A DNA stretch of 64,000 nucleotides from Bacillus massilioanorexius (GTDB lineage: Bacteria > Bacillota > Bacilli > Bacillales > DSM-1321). Under the pieces are notes generated by a model, which was not told where the DNA came from, ran no database searches, and saw only the letters and a program-made list of their open reading frames with translations. Made by a program: the position numbers and the translations under genes. Of the stretch, positions 1 to 8,734 are shown in pieces (the stretch's first letter is position 1; each line of letters begins with the position of its first letter). The stretch is from positions 79,687-143,686 of the forward strand of contig NZ_CABKRX010000102.1 in NCBI RefSeq assembly GCF_902374955.1. The letters run 5' to 3'.

Positions 1-2
1 GC

Positions 3-701
3 TTGTTTAATGATGAAGTGTTTGTAAAATCTACGATAAATACTGTCATTTTTGTTATTTGTATTGTGGCATTAACGGTTATTTTTGCCCTTTTTGTTGC
101 AACAGCAATTTTTGATAAAAATGCAAAGTATGTTTCTTTTATAAGAGGTAGTTACTATATTCCTGTAATGGTTTCAATGGTTGTAATGACCATGGTATGG
201 AGTTTTTTATTAAATCCAAGTAACGGGTTGATTCCCTACTTAGCTAGAGAAATGGAAATGCCAACAATCAATTTATTGGGTAATAAAAATACCGTATTAC
301 CTGTTATTATTTTTATTACTTTTGCTATAAATGTAGGTCAAGCGATTATCCTATATGTAGCTTCTATGATTGGTATTCCTAAAGATTTGCTGGAAGCTGC
401 TGAGGTTGATGGAGCTAGCAGAGTAAAGATTATCATGAAAATTATTATTCCAATGGTTAAGCCAACGACGATATATATCATCATTATGAATATTATTGCT
501 GTTTTAAAAATATTCGTGGTTATTCAACTTCTGACTGGTGGTGGACCAAATAATGGTTCCACAACATTAATGTATTATTTATACAATAATGCTTTCAAAT
601 ACAATCAATTAGGCGTTGCATCAGCAGTAGGTGTAATCATGTTCATCATAACATTAGTCTTATCTATTCCTCAGTTAAGAGCTATGTTTAAGAATAATTA
701 G
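3..701 (+). CDS. ABC sugar transporter permease (5' partial)
   Basis: Inner-membrane permease subunit of a carbohydrate ABC importer (MalF/UgpA-type, binding-protein-dependent). The gene is cut by the window edge: 232 residues are visible and it enters already inside a membrane segment, so roughly 50-70 N-terminal residues should lie upstream. Several hydrophobic segments are visible, and the cytoplasmic EAA loop that docks on the ATPase is clear (EAAEVDGASRVKIIMKIIIP, around residues 130-150). The next permease starts 15 bp downstream. With nanE, a ROK kinase and an RpiR regulator following, the likely substrate is a sialic acid or amino sugar; this is inference from context. Confidence 0.9.
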   Translation: MFNDEVFVKSTINTVIFVICIVALTVIFALFVATAIFDKNAKYVSFIRGSYYIPVMVSMVVMTMVWSFLLNPSNGLIPYLAREMEMPTINLLGNKNTVLPVIIFITFAINVGQAIILYVASMIGIPKDLLEAAEVDGASRVKIIMKIIIPMVKPTTIYIIIMNIIAVLKIFVVIQLLTGGGPNNGSTTLMYYLYNNAFKYNQLGVASAVGVIMFIITLVLSIPQLRAMFKNN

Positions 702-716
702 GGGGGAGGAAGGACC

Positions 717-1559
717 TTGTTAAGAAAAAAAACGCAAAAGAAGAGAGAATTTATTGATGTATTTTCAAACATCGTAGTTATTTTCTGTGCTCTATTAAGT
801 CTATTTCCTATTTACTGGCTGATCACTAGTTCATTGAAAAAAAGCTCTGATGTCATAAAAATGCCACCAGATTGGTTTCCGACAAGCATCAATTTTTCAA
901 ACTATGTAGATGTATTCAGTAATCAACCGGCGTTAAAATGGACATTTAACAGTATTATTGTAGCGACTGTTTCAACAATAGGACTTGTAGTTGTTAGTTC
1001 TATGGCTGCATATGCTTTTTCAAAGTTAGATTTTAAATTTAAAAATATTATATTTGTTATTTTCATTTCAAGCTTAATGATTCCAAAAGAAGTGTTAATC
1101 GTTCCATTATTTAGATTAATTCAAGACATTGGAATGGTAAACTCGTTAAGCGGAATGATTTATCCGAATATTGCGACTGCTTTTGGTGTGTTTATGTTGA
1201 AAGGGTTTTTTGATAGCATACCAGACTCATTTCGAGAAGCTGCCAAAATGGATGGAGCAAGCGAATGGACGATCTTTTATAAGATTATGCTTCCACTTGT
1301 TAAGCCTGGAATAGGAGCATTGTTTATCCTTCACTTTGTACAGGTTTGGAATGATTATTTATGGCAGCTTGTAGTTGGTCAAGAAGCAAACGCTAAGACA
1401 TTGATGGTGGGAATTGCAACCTTAATGCAAGATCTTAATCCGAATTTCGCATACAAAATGGCAGGAGCTACTGTTGCTGCTATTCCAATGCTACTTATCT
1501 TTTTCTTTTTCCAAAGATATTTTACCAAGGGAATTTCTATTGGCGGAGTAAAGGAATAA
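717..1559 (+). CDS. ABC sugar transporter permease, MalG-type
   Basis: Second permease of the carbohydrate ABC importer (MalG/UgpE family), 280 residues, the usual length. About six membrane helices; EAA loop EAAKMDGASEWTIFYKIMLP near residues 175-195, and the family-typical C-terminus ending GISIGGVKE. Starts at TTG, chosen because a strong GGGGGGAGG site lies 8 bp upstream and no ATG is better placed. It forms one transcription unit with the preceding permease (15 bp gap) and nanE (6 bp gap). No ATPase gene is present here; such systems commonly share a MsmK-type ATPase encoded elsewhere. Confidence 0.92.
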   Translation: MLRKKTQKKREFIDVFSNIVVIFCALLSLFPIYWLITSSLKKSSDVIKMPPDWFPTSINFSNYVDVFSNQPALKWTFNSIIVATVSTIGLVVVSSMAAYAFSKLDFKFKNIIFVIFISSLMIPKEVLIVPLFRLIQDIGMVNSLSGMIYPNIATAFGVFMLKGFFDSIPDSFREAAKMDGASEWTIFYKIMLPLVKPGIGALFILHFVQVWNDYLWQLVVGQEANAKTLMVGIATLMQDLNPNFAYKMAGATVAAIPMLLIFFFFQRYFTKGISIGGVKE

Positions 1560-1565
1560 TTAAAT

Positions 1566-2291
1566 ATGGAGAAGAATATGATGCTCAAAAAAGTAGAATT
1601 ATTTCAGCAAATAAAAGGAAAACTAATCGTTTCTTGTCAAGCACTTCCGGATGAACCGCTTCATAGCTCTTTTATTATGAGTAAAATGGCTATTGCTGCA
1701 AAGCTAGGAGGTGCAGGAGGCATACGATCAAATAGTGTCGAAGATATAAAAGCAATCAAAGAAGTAGTTGATTTACCTTTAATAGGTATTATTAAAAAGG
1801 TGTACGATGAATCTGAATCGGACGTGTTTATTACACCAACTATTTCAGAAATTGACCTTCTCTATAAAGAAGGTGTGGACATAATTGCATTAGACGCTAC
1901 AAAACGAAAGAGACCAAATGGAAAAACGATAAGTCAAATCTTTCCACACATTCGTGAAAAATATTCTAACCAAATCTTTATGGCTGACTGCTCTACGTAT
2001 GAGGAGGCTGTAGAAGCTTATCGATTAGGCTTTGATTGTATTGGTTCAACGTTAAGTGGATATACGGAATATACAAAAGATAGCGTTTTACCTGATATAA
2101 ATTTCATAAAGAAATCTGTTGAAAATATCCCGGTGCCATTTATTGCTGAGGGTGGAATATGGACAGAGGAAGACTTGAAAGAGGTTATAAATACAGGCGT
2201 ACACGCTGTTGTAATTGGATCTGCTATTACTAGACCAAAGGAAATTACTAAAAGGTTTGTTCATGTGATCAATAAGACATTAAATACTTAA
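1566..2291 (+). CDS. nanE: N-acetylmannosamine-6-phosphate 2-epimerase
   Basis: Converts N-acetylmannosamine-6-P to N-acetylglucosamine-6-P in sialic acid catabolism, cytoplasmic. A TIM-barrel protein of 241 residues. Seen directly: LIVSCQALPDEPLHSSFIMS near the N-terminus, GGAGGIRSNS, the GIIKK segment carrying the expected catalytic lysine, ALDATKRKRP, and the C-terminal FIAEGGIWT / VVIGSAITRP phosphate-binding loops. The start may be ATG 1566 or the ATG pair at 1578/1581; the downstream pair has GGAGA close upstream, so the first few residues are uncertain. It follows the ABC permeases directly, which points to uptake of ManNAc or sialic acid. Confidence 0.95.
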   Translation: MEKNMMLKKVELFQQIKGKLIVSCQALPDEPLHSSFIMSKMAIAAKLGGAGGIRSNSVEDIKAIKEVVDLPLIGIIKKVYDESESDVFITPTISEIDLLYKEGVDIIALDATKRKRPNGKTISQIFPHIREKYSNQIFMADCSTYEEAVEAYRLGFDCIGSTLSGYTEYTKDSVLPDINFIKKSVENIPVPFIAEGGIWTEEDLKEVINTGVHAVVIGSAITRPKEITKRFVHVINKTLNT

Positions 2292-2331
2292 TGGATGATT
2301 TTATCGCATTTTAAAAACAAAAACTAGAATA

Positions 2332-2362
2332 AATAAATCCCCAAAATACTTGGGGATTTATT
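2332..2362 (+). terminator. 12-bp perfect inverted repeat after nanE
   Basis: AATAAATCCCCA, a 7-nt loop, and TGGGGATTTATT form a perfect 12-bp stem between nanE and the ROK kinase gene. The A-rich and T-rich ends resemble a weak bidirectional terminator, but the T tract is short. It may reduce rather than block transcription into the kinase gene; an operator role is an alternative. Confidence 0.55.
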
Positions 2363-2391
2363 ACCTTTCAGACGAAATAGGGGTGAAATAG

Positions 2392-3282
2392 ATGAGAATT
2401 GTAGCAGCAGATATAGGAGGTACAACGATAAAAATAGCTGTTTCCGATGAATATGGTACTTTACAAGACTTTCAGGAAATTAGGACCGAGGCAGAAAAAG
2501 GTGGAAAGTTTATCATTGAAACATTATCAAAAGCGATTGCAAGTTATCAGGGTATAGATGCAATTGGTATTAGTACAGCTGGTCAAGTAAACAGGGAAAA
2601 TGGAACAATCATTTATGCTAATGAAAACATTCCCAATTATACAGGTACAGAAATAAAATCTATTTTGGAGGGAAGATTTAAGGTTCCTGTTGAAGTAGAG
2701 AATGATGTCAATGCGGCAGCTTTAGGTGAAAAATATTTTGGTAGTGTAAAAGAGACCCAAGATTTTTTATTTTTAACCTATGGAACGGGAATAGGTGGCG
2801 CAATTGTGTCAAAAGGGGAGTTATACAAAGGAAAAAATGGTTTAGCAGGGGAATTTGGACATGTTCTTCTACATCCTAATGGATTAAACTGTAATTGTGG
2901 AAATAAGGGATGTTATGAAACTTATGCTTCAACGACAGCTCTTATTCAAAAAGCTAAAGAATTGGATTCAAGCTGTCTTAATGGAAGGGTATTATTTAAT
3001 AAAATCAGTCAAGGCTCTGTACTGTTAGAAGAAATACTAGATAATTGGATTGATGAAGTCGTATTGGGATTGATTTCATTAGTACATATTTTTAATCCAG
3101 CACTTATTATTTTAGGCGGTGGTATTATGGAGCGAAATCAAATTATTGAAAAGATTTCAAGAAGAATGAAAAAAAGTATTATGCCTAGCTTCTCAGATGT
3201 TAACTTTGTAAAAGCATCTCTTGGGAACAAAGCTGGTTTATTAGGTGCTGTTTCACTTCATACTGAAAAAGATAAAGGGTGA
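2392..3282 (+). CDS. nanK: ROK-family sugar kinase (NanK-like)
   Basis: Cytoplasmic ATP-dependent sugar kinase of the ROK family, here most likely N-acetylmannosamine kinase. 296 residues, normal length. Seen: N-terminal phosphate loop AADIGGTTIKIAV (residues 4-16), the ENDVNAAA active-site motif, GTGIGGAIV, the ROK signature GLAGEFGHV, and zinc ligands in CNCGNKGCYE. ATG start with AGGGGTGA about 7 bp upstream. The RpiR regulator gene begins 7 bp after its stop. Substrate is inferred from nanE; glucokinase activity cannot be excluded from sequence alone. Confidence 0.9.
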   Translation: MRIVAADIGGTTIKIAVSDEYGTLQDFQEIRTEAEKGGKFIIETLSKAIASYQGIDAIGISTAGQVNRENGTIIYANENIPNYTGTEIKSILEGRFKVPVEVENDVNAAALGEKYFGSVKETQDFLFLTYGTGIGGAIVSKGELYKGKNGLAGEFGHVLLHPNGLNCNCGNKGCYETYASTTALIQKAKELDSSCLNGRVLFNKISQGSVLLEEILDNWIDEVVLGLISLVHIFNPALIILGGGIMERNQIIEKISRRMKKSIMPSFSDVNFVKASLGNKAGLLGAVSLHTEKDKG

Positions 3283-3289
3283 TAAATGT

Positions 3290-4147
3290 ATGGGAAATCA
3301 GGATATCTTTACTTTGGTCCGTTCTAGATATAATTTATTTACAAATGCAGAAAAAAAAGTTGCAGACTACATACTTGAGAATAATAGAGATGTGATATAT
3401 ATGTCTATTAACGATCTTGCCGATGCATGTAATGTAGGCGAATCAAGTGTGTTTAGGTTTTGTAAAACATTAAAGCTAAAAGGGTATCAAGAATTTAAAA
3501 TTGAACTAGCACATAGTATATCACTCGATGATGATGAAACACACCAATTACCAAGTAAAGTGACATTGAATGATACCATTGAGGAGCTATCGAAAAAAAT
3601 CTTAACCACTAATATAAGTGCCTTAACAGAAACACAAAACTTAATAAATGTTGAAAAAATTGCATTAGCAATTGATTATATGATGAAAGCTGAACGAGTT
3701 CATTTTTTTGGAGTAGGCTCTTCATTAATGACAGCAATGGAAGCAAAGAATAAATTTATGAGGATCATAAATAAGGTCGAATGTTCCATCGATTCACATC
3801 TACAAGTGATGACAGCGGCTTTAATGACAGAAAATGATGTAGCTATTATTATATCTTATTCTGGTTCTACTAAAGATACAATTGATGTTGCAAGGGTTGC
3901 GAAGGAAAGAGGAGCTAAAACAATTGTTATCACCCGATTTTCAAAATCACCAATCATGAATTATGCTGATATAACTCTACTTTGTGGGGCAAATGAAGGA
4001 CCTCTTCAAGGTGGAAGTCTTTCCGCTAAGCTGTCTCAATTGTATTTGTTGGATGTTTTATATGCAGAATATTTTAATAGGACATATAAAGAGTCGGTCG
4101 TGAACAAGGAACGTACAGCCTCAGCTGTCGTGGAAAAGTTACTTTAA
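3290..4147 (+). CDS. RpiR-family transcriptional regulator (HTH + SIS)
   Basis: Transcription factor of the RpiR/MurR family: N-terminal helix-turn-helix (about residues 1-77, with SINDLADACNVGESSVFRFC) and a C-terminal SIS sugar-phosphate-binding domain (about 120-250, with FFGVGSSLMTAMEAKNKFMR and SYSGSTKDTID). 285 residues. ATG 3290 was chosen over an upstream in-frame start that would overlap the kinase gene, because GGGTGA lies just upstream. It closes the amino-sugar cluster and most likely responds to ManNAc-6-P or GlcNAc-6-P to control it; that ligand is inferred by analogy to NanR-type RpiR proteins. Confidence 0.92.
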   Translation: MGNQDIFTLVRSRYNLFTNAEKKVADYILENNRDVIYMSINDLADACNVGESSVFRFCKTLKLKGYQEFKIELAHSISLDDDETHQLPSKVTLNDTIEELSKKILTTNISALTETQNLINVEKIALAIDYMMKAERVHFFGVGSSLMTAMEAKNKFMRIINKVECSIDSHLQVMTAALMTENDVAIIISYSGSTKDTIDVARVAKERGAKTIVITRFSKSPIMNYADITLLCGANEGPLQGGSLSAKLSQLYLLDVLYAEYFNRTYKESVVNKERTASAVVEKLL

Positions 4148-4176
4148 TAGGTTTATAGAATTAAGTACATACAATT

Positions 4177-4224
4177 AGCCAATCTATCTAGGAGGTAAGA
4201 AATAGTCTTCTAGTCGGATTGGCT
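4177..4224 (+). terminator. Long hairpin downstream of rpiR-type gene
   Basis: AGCCAATC at 4177-4184 pairs with GATTGGCT at 4217-4224 around a 32-nt loop. It lies 30 bp beyond the regulator stop. There is no T run, so termination is uncertain. Confidence 0.3.
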
Positions 4225-4313
4225 TATGCTGGTTCGAGACCACAATTAGCTATTATTTAACGCTGTTTTTGGTACTTTGTTACCTATGAACAAGTAGTGA
4301 ATATAGACTGAGT

Positions 4314-4412
4314 TGAATCCCGCTTCAGGATGCTCGCTTTCCATGGAGTGCACCTATCCCGCTACTTCCACAGCAGTCTCTTGCGCCTAACGCTCCATTT
4401 GAGCTTTTTATA
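4314..4412 (+). repeat. Dispersed GC-rich repeat, copy 1
   Basis: Contains GGATGCTCGCTTTCCATGG, then CCCGCTACTTCCACAGCAGT and CGCTCCA. The same ordered blocks occur at 48541-48655 and 51718-51842 in the same orientation, and similarity extends into AT-rich flanks. It is noncoding, locally far more GC-rich than the surroundings, and sits between genes in all cases. I remember similar elements in many Bacillaceae genomes; function unknown. Confidence 0.7.
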
Positions 4413-4431
4413 CTAAATGTATTCACCAGAC

Positions 4432-5652
4432 TTATTTAAAGATAATCTCATATGTAGCGCGATATTCGCTAGGAGATAATCCCACGTATTTTTTAAAGGT
4501 ACTACTATAATAGTTTGGTGTATTAAAACCGGTGTCTGCAGAAATTTGTTCCATTGTCTGATTTGTCATACGCAATAAAGGCAAGGACTTCATGATTTTT
4601 AAAAAAGTAACATAATCTACATAGCTTTTTTTCGTCTCTTTTTTAAACATTCGGCTAAAGTAGGGAACACTAAAATTCATATAGGTGGCTGCATCACTAA
4701 TGGAAATATTTTCACAGCAGTTTTTCACAATATAATCGATCGTTTTTAACAATGCTGGATTTTTTGTGATTTCTTCAAAAAAGCGTAATTGAACATGCGT
4801 TATCGTCGGTTTTCTTCGCGCTTTTCTTGCTTCTCCATAAGAGAAATGCAAATTAAGAGGTGCATCGTAAACATCACCTACACCGATATAAACATAAATT
4901 CCAAACTCTTCACGTAATTGTTGTATGACCTTTAGCATATATTCAACACCTTGTTGCCATTGTTTAAAGGAAGAGTACAATTTGGGAACTCTTAATAAGA
5001 TCAATAAGTGCTTTTGAAAAGATAAAAAGGACGTATGGGAATTACATTGGTTATACTGCTCCCGGATATATTGCTTAATAATGACACTTGGTGCTATGCC
5101 GTTCGGCAATCTTTCTAAAGAAAAGCCTTGTAGAAGTAAAACAACGTTAGGGATGGCCTGAGTAGGTAGGAAAGCTCTTGCTTCTATGACCTCTTGTTCG
5201 GAACCTATTTCGCCTCGTATTAATCTTCTTAAAAAAGCTTCTTGAAAAGGAGTATTATCTCCATCTGTAATTTGTTCATATAAATCACTATAGGTAAACG
5301 TAATCTTTTTGAATTGGTAATAGCGAGTACGTAACTTCTTTGCTGTTCGTAAAAATACGCTTTTCTGTAAAGGCTTTACAAGTATGGTTTGTAGTTTCAA
5401 ATCGATTGCTAATGCAGATGAAAAGGAAAGTTCTTTAGCCAAGATCGGACAGATTAAACTTTTAGAATATCTTCTTTGTAACCGTCGTATTCGAACCCAA
5501 TCAAACATTTTATTCACTTCAACAATGAATATATCAACTTGCTGGTCATCATCAGTTAAAATTTGAAACTCATCAGATAGGGCCTCATGTAGCCACTTTA
5601 TAACTGTGGCAAGCTCATTTTTATTCGCTATGTTTAGTTTAACTCTTAACAC
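4432..5652 (-). CDS. AraC-family transcriptional regulator
   Basis: Transcription factor with a C-terminal AraC/XylS double helix-turn-helix (about the last 100 residues: ISISDAATYMNFSVPYFSRM, then MEQISADTGFNTPNYYSSTF and the closing VGLSPSEYR). The N-terminal 120 residues are not recognised; the middle (around 240-300) resembles the degenerate GGDEF-like module found in CdaR-type regulators. GTG 5652 is the preferred start because GGAGGTG lies 6 bp upstream; a longer ATG start at 5685 lacks a site. It is divergent from the DUF485/symporter genes and probably controls them. Confidence 0.85.
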   Translation of the reverse strand: MLRVKLNIANKNELATVIKWLHEALSDEFQILTDDDQQVDIFIVEVNKMFDWVRIRRLQRRYSKSLICPILAKELSFSSALAIDLKLQTILVKPLQKSVFLRTAKKLRTRYYQFKKITFTYSDLYEQITDGDNTPFQEAFLRRLIRGEIGSEQEVIEARAFLPTQAIPNVVLLLQGFSLERLPNGIAPSVIIKQYIREQYNQCNSHTSFLSFQKHLLILLRVPKLYSSFKQWQQGVEYMLKVIQQLREEFGIYVYIGVGDVYDAPLNLHFSYGEARKARRKPTITHVQLRFFEEITKNPALLKTIDYIVKNCCENISISDAATYMNFSVPYFSRMFKKETKKSYVDYVTFLKIMKSLPLLRMTNQTMEQISADTGFNTPNYYSSTFKKYVGLSPSEYRATYEIIFK

Positions 5653-5788
5653 AATGAGCACCTCCATCCAAAAAAATGTATACATTATTCTACAACAAAA
5701 TTCTGAACATTGGCAAATTTTTGTATATTTATGCTAGAAAACTGTAAGGTAATACATTGGATTATAAAATACAATTATTTACAGACGT

Positions 5789-5826
5789 ATTTCCGCTTGG
5801 GGAGGGGACTATTTATAGGCGGAAAT
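5789..5826 (+). promoter_or_regulatory. Inverted repeat upstream of the symporter operon
   Basis: ATTTCCGC at 5789-5796 and GCGGAAAT at 5819-5826 form a perfect 8-bp inverted repeat 35 bp before the DUF485 start, in the region shared with the divergent AraC gene. It could be an operator for that regulator or a 5'-leader hairpin. Confidence 0.4.
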
Positions 5827-5860
5827 ATTCATATTTTGAATTTTTGGGAGGAATTAAAAA

Positions 5861-6208
5861 TTGGCTAATGAGTATTCAGACTACGATTATGTTGAAGCTG
5901 GAACGATTGATGTAAGTGAACTACCACCACTAGATTCAGAGACAGAAAAAGTAATGAAATCAGAATTTAGAACAGGGTCTAAGTTAACGATTTTTTATTT
6001 TGTTTTTATTTTTTCTATACCTGTACTAAATTGGTATGCACCTGAATTTGCTTTTTCTAAGTTTTGGGGAGGTATGACGGTATCTTGGTTTATTACAAGT
6101 ATAGTAGCGATGGCTATGGCATTTATTATTGCTTTTATTCATACAAGCTTATATGAAAAGCGTCTCCGTAAATATAGTATCAACAAATCTGAAGGGAGAA
6201 CGATGTAA
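5861..6208 (+). CDS. DUF485 membrane protein, symporter partner
   Basis: Small membrane protein of 115 residues with two hydrophobic helices (about 43-63 and 74-97) and charged ends; matches the DUF485 (YjcH/YwcB-like) pattern. This family is typically encoded immediately before an ActP/MctC-type acetate symporter, as here, and probably assists it. TTG start selected because GGGAGG lies 9 bp upstream. The stop overlaps the symporter ATG by one base (TAATG), so the two are translationally coupled. Confidence 0.88.
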   Translation: MANEYSDYDYVEAGTIDVSELPPLDSETEKVMKSEFRTGSKLTIFYFVFIFSIPVLNWYAPEFAFSKFWGGMTVSWFITSIVAMAMAFIIAFIHTSLYEKRLRKYSINKSEGRTM

Positions 6209-7773
6209 TGGATTTATTATTTGAGCCCAAAATGTTAATGACCATTCTCCTGATGGGGACTATTGTGTATATTACCTATTTGTCTAAGAAAAATGCGACA
6301 GCTTCAGACTATTTCGTTGGTGGTAGAAGCTTTGGCTGGTTTACCAATGGTTCTGCTATTGGAGGAGATTACTTAAGTGCTGCTACCTTTTTAGGTATTG
6401 CGGGCTTAACGTTTCAGCTTGGATATGATGGGGCGTACTATGCCTTCTGTTTCTCAATTGGCTTAACACTTTTAGCTATATTTGTTGCTGGACCTTTGAG
6501 AAAATTTGGTGCTTATACAGTGGCAGATTTTTTAGCGTATCGTTTTCATAGTAAAAGAGCAAGGCTAGCAGCTGTTGCAGTTGTACTAGCAATTTCAGGA
6601 TTTTATGCAGCGCCTCAACTTCTTGGTGCAGCACAAATCTTAAGTATGTTCTTTGGTACAAGCTATGAATTTGGAATTATATTTACATGTGTTGTAATGG
6701 TCTTTTATGTTGGAATCGGTGGTATGAAAGGAACGACTTTGAATCAAGCTTTAGAGTTATGGATTCGTCTTGGTGCCTTTGTGATTATGCTAGTAGTAGC
6801 CGTTTATGGGGGATTACATTATGATAAAATTCTCGCTGCTATCAATTCGTTCACTGGTCCAATCGAAGGTACTTCTCCTTATGCTTTAGATGGTAAGGAT
6901 CAAATGTTTAATGGACAGGATTGGACAGGTACAGGTTTCTATTTTCCTACCTTTTGGCAAACAATTAGTATGACAATAGGGCTCGCTCTAGGAACAATTG
7001 GACTTCCACATATTCTATTACGTTTTTACACAAATCCAAGTGCAAAGGCTGCACGTAAATCAGCTCTTATGGCAATTGGTATTGCGAGCGTTTTCTTTTT
7101 ATTAGCTGTTTATTTAGGTGTTGTAGGTCGTTCCATTTTCCTTGGAGGTGATGCTAGCCCAGAAGTCATGAAGGACTTAGTGACAGGTGGTAATAATATG
7201 GTTATTCCTTCAACAGCTCAAGCCTTAGGTGGAGAATGGCTATTAGGATTAGTAATTGCCGGAGCCTTTGCTGCGATTTTCTCAAATTTATCAGGCTTAT
7301 TCATCGCAAGCTCTGGTGCACTTGCGCATGACTTATATGCAACAATTTTCCGTAAAAAAATCAGTGAGAAAGAACGAGTAGTAGCTGGTAAAGTAGCTAT
7401 TGTTATTCTTGGTTTCTTGTATGGTGGATTAGGTTTATTGGTAAAAGATGCATCTATAGGACATTTAGTCGCTCTAGCCTTTACAGTGGCCGCAAGTACA
7501 TTTACACCCATATTCATTTTAGGTATTTGGTGGAGAGGTATGACAGAAAAAGGTGCGATTGCTGGCTTAGTCATTGGTTTAGCGGTTTCAATGTATATGA
7601 TTTTCTTACCAAATACGTTACCAACATTCTTACAATTTAAGATTCCTGGACTTATAACAGTACCTATTGGTTTCTTATCTGTTTGGATCGTATCAATTAT
7701 TGATCGTAAAGTACCTGCGGATGTAAATGAATTTATGAAAAAAGTTCATTCTCAAGAAACAGAGGCAAGCTGA
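6208..7773 (+). CDS. Sodium:solute symporter (acetate/organic acid type)
   Basis: Integral membrane symporter of the SSS family, 521 residues, about 13 helices. Seen: N-terminal ASDYFVGGRSFGWFTNGSAI, GDYLSAATFLGIAGL, and the core motif GLPHILLRFYTNPSAKAARK, which are typical of the ActP/MctC (acetate, pyruvate, propionate) branch. Coupled to the DUF485 gene. The divergent AraC-like regulator suggests induction by a carboxylate. B. subtilis ywcBA has the same gene pair; substrate is inferred from that family. Confidence 0.92.
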   Translation: MDLLFEPKMLMTILLMGTIVYITYLSKKNATASDYFVGGRSFGWFTNGSAIGGDYLSAATFLGIAGLTFQLGYDGAYYAFCFSIGLTLLAIFVAGPLRKFGAYTVADFLAYRFHSKRARLAAVAVVLAISGFYAAPQLLGAAQILSMFFGTSYEFGIIFTCVVMVFYVGIGGMKGTTLNQALELWIRLGAFVIMLVVAVYGGLHYDKILAAINSFTGPIEGTSPYALDGKDQMFNGQDWTGTGFYFPTFWQTISMTIGLALGTIGLPHILLRFYTNPSAKAARKSALMAIGIASVFFLLAVYLGVVGRSIFLGGDASPEVMKDLVTGGNNMVIPSTAQALGGEWLLGLVIAGAFAAIFSNLSGLFIASSGALAHDLYATIFRKKISEKERVVAGKVAIVILGFLYGGLGLLVKDASIGHLVALAFTVAASTFTPIFILGIWWRGMTEKGAIAGLVIGLAVSMYMIFLPNTLPTFLQFKIPGLITVPIGFLSVWIVSIIDRKVPADVNEFMKKVHSQETEAS

Positions 7774-7813
7774 TACATTTTTAATTCGTTTTATAGATTG
7801 AAAGATTAGCCTT

Positions 7814-7856
7814 AAGCCTTTAAGAAATCCAATTGGATTTCTTAAAGGCTTATTTT
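7814..7856 (+). terminator. Intrinsic terminator after the symporter
   Basis: AAGCCTTTAAGAAATCC, AATT, GGATTTCTTAAAGGCTT: a perfect 17-bp stem with a 4-nt loop followed by ATTTTG. Confidence 0.9.
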
Positions 7857-8373
7857 GCATCATTTGTATAAGTTGAGGTTGATTGGAACAATCAAGTGTG
7901 AGAGAAGTGATTGAATAGAGAAACGATTATATGAAAGAGCAAAATAATGATATAAATTCGCAGTGCTTATTATGCAGTCAAATGTGAACTATAACATCTC
8001 AATTAAAAGGAGGAGCTAAATAGAAGGTCCCGTTTTTTGGAAAAAAGACAAGAAATATAGGTCTTTTGATGTGGGTTTAATTTACTTTTTTGAAAAATAG
8101 TGACAAAATCAATTGGAAAAATTCGATGGGTATTAGAAAATAAAGATTGGATATAGGTGGAAATACTATGCAAAGAATCTCTGTAATAAATGAGATGGCG
8201 ATTATTGCTGATATGCTCAAAAAATATGTCGTAACTTTACACACTATTATGACATATTGTCGAGAATTAAAACAATAATGGCTTCTTACTCACAAAGATT
8301 AAAATGCTAAGCCTAGTTATCCAAACATTTAATCATTGTCTTAGTAAAGAAAATGAATTAGGAGGAATGGGAA
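7857..8373. other. Upstream region of the secretion operon
   Basis: About 500 bp without a conserved gene. It contains an isolated AAAAGGAGG (about 7998-8006) not followed by a plausible start, a weak stem AAAAGAC/GTCTTTT near 8040-8070, and a possible 36-codon ORF (8168-8278). The esxA promoter must lie here, but no convincing -35/-10 pair was identified. Confidence 0.5.
8168..8278 (+). CDS. Possible small peptide (36 aa)
   Basis: ATG with AGGTGG 8 bp upstream opens a 36-codon frame (MQRISVINEMAIIADMLKKY...). It has no recognised motif. It precedes esxA by 95 bp in the same direction. It may be a chance ORF; the good ribosome-binding site is the only support. Confidence 0.25.
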   Translation: MQRISVINEMAIIADMLKKYVVTLHTIMTYCRELKQ

Positions 8374-8667
8374 ATGTCAGGTCAAATTCGTGTTACACCA
8401 GCTGAACTATCTCAAACAGCTACGGAGTATGGTAGAGAAAGTCAAGAAGTAATCACTCAAATTGGCAGAATGGATAATTTAATGGGTCGCCTTCAAGGTA
8501 TGTGGGAAGGTCAAGCGAGTGAAGCTTTTAAAGGACAATATGATGAATTGAAACCTTCGTTCCAAAAAATGGCAGATTTATTACAAGATATTCAATCACA
8601 GCTTACAAGCACTGCGAACGCATTGGAAGATGCAGATCGCCAAATTGCTGGTCAAATTCGTGGATAA
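8374..8667 (+). CDS. yukE: WXG100 secreted protein EsxA/YukE
   Basis: Substrate and core component of the T7SSb (Ess/Yuk) pathway: a 97-residue helical-hairpin protein, normal WXG100 length, secreted as a dimer. The WxG turn is MWEGQASEAF (residues 43-52), and amphipathic helices lie on either side. AGGAGG stands 9 bp before the ATG. It is the first gene of the secretion operon and is followed by a strong hairpin (8679-8720), so its mRNA is probably more abundant than that of the machinery genes. Confidence 0.97.
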   Translation: MSGQIRVTPAELSQTATEYGRESQEVITQIGRMDNLMGRLQGMWEGQASEAFKGQYDELKPSFQKMADLLQDIQSQLTSTANALEDADRQIAGQIRG

Positions 8668-8678
8668 ATAAACATTTC

Positions 8679-8720
8679 AATAAGACTCAGCACCTTTATA
8701 ATCAAGTGCTGAGTCTTATT
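8679..8720 (+). terminator. Partial terminator between esxA and yukD
   Basis: AATAAGACTCAGCAC, a 12-nt loop, and GTGCTGAGTCTTATT form a perfect 15-bp stem 11 bp after the esxA stop. The yukD ribosome-binding site starts immediately after it. It probably stabilises or terminates the esxA message, with read-through feeding the downstream genes. Confidence 0.8.
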
Positions 8721-8734
8721 AAGAAGGAGACAAT

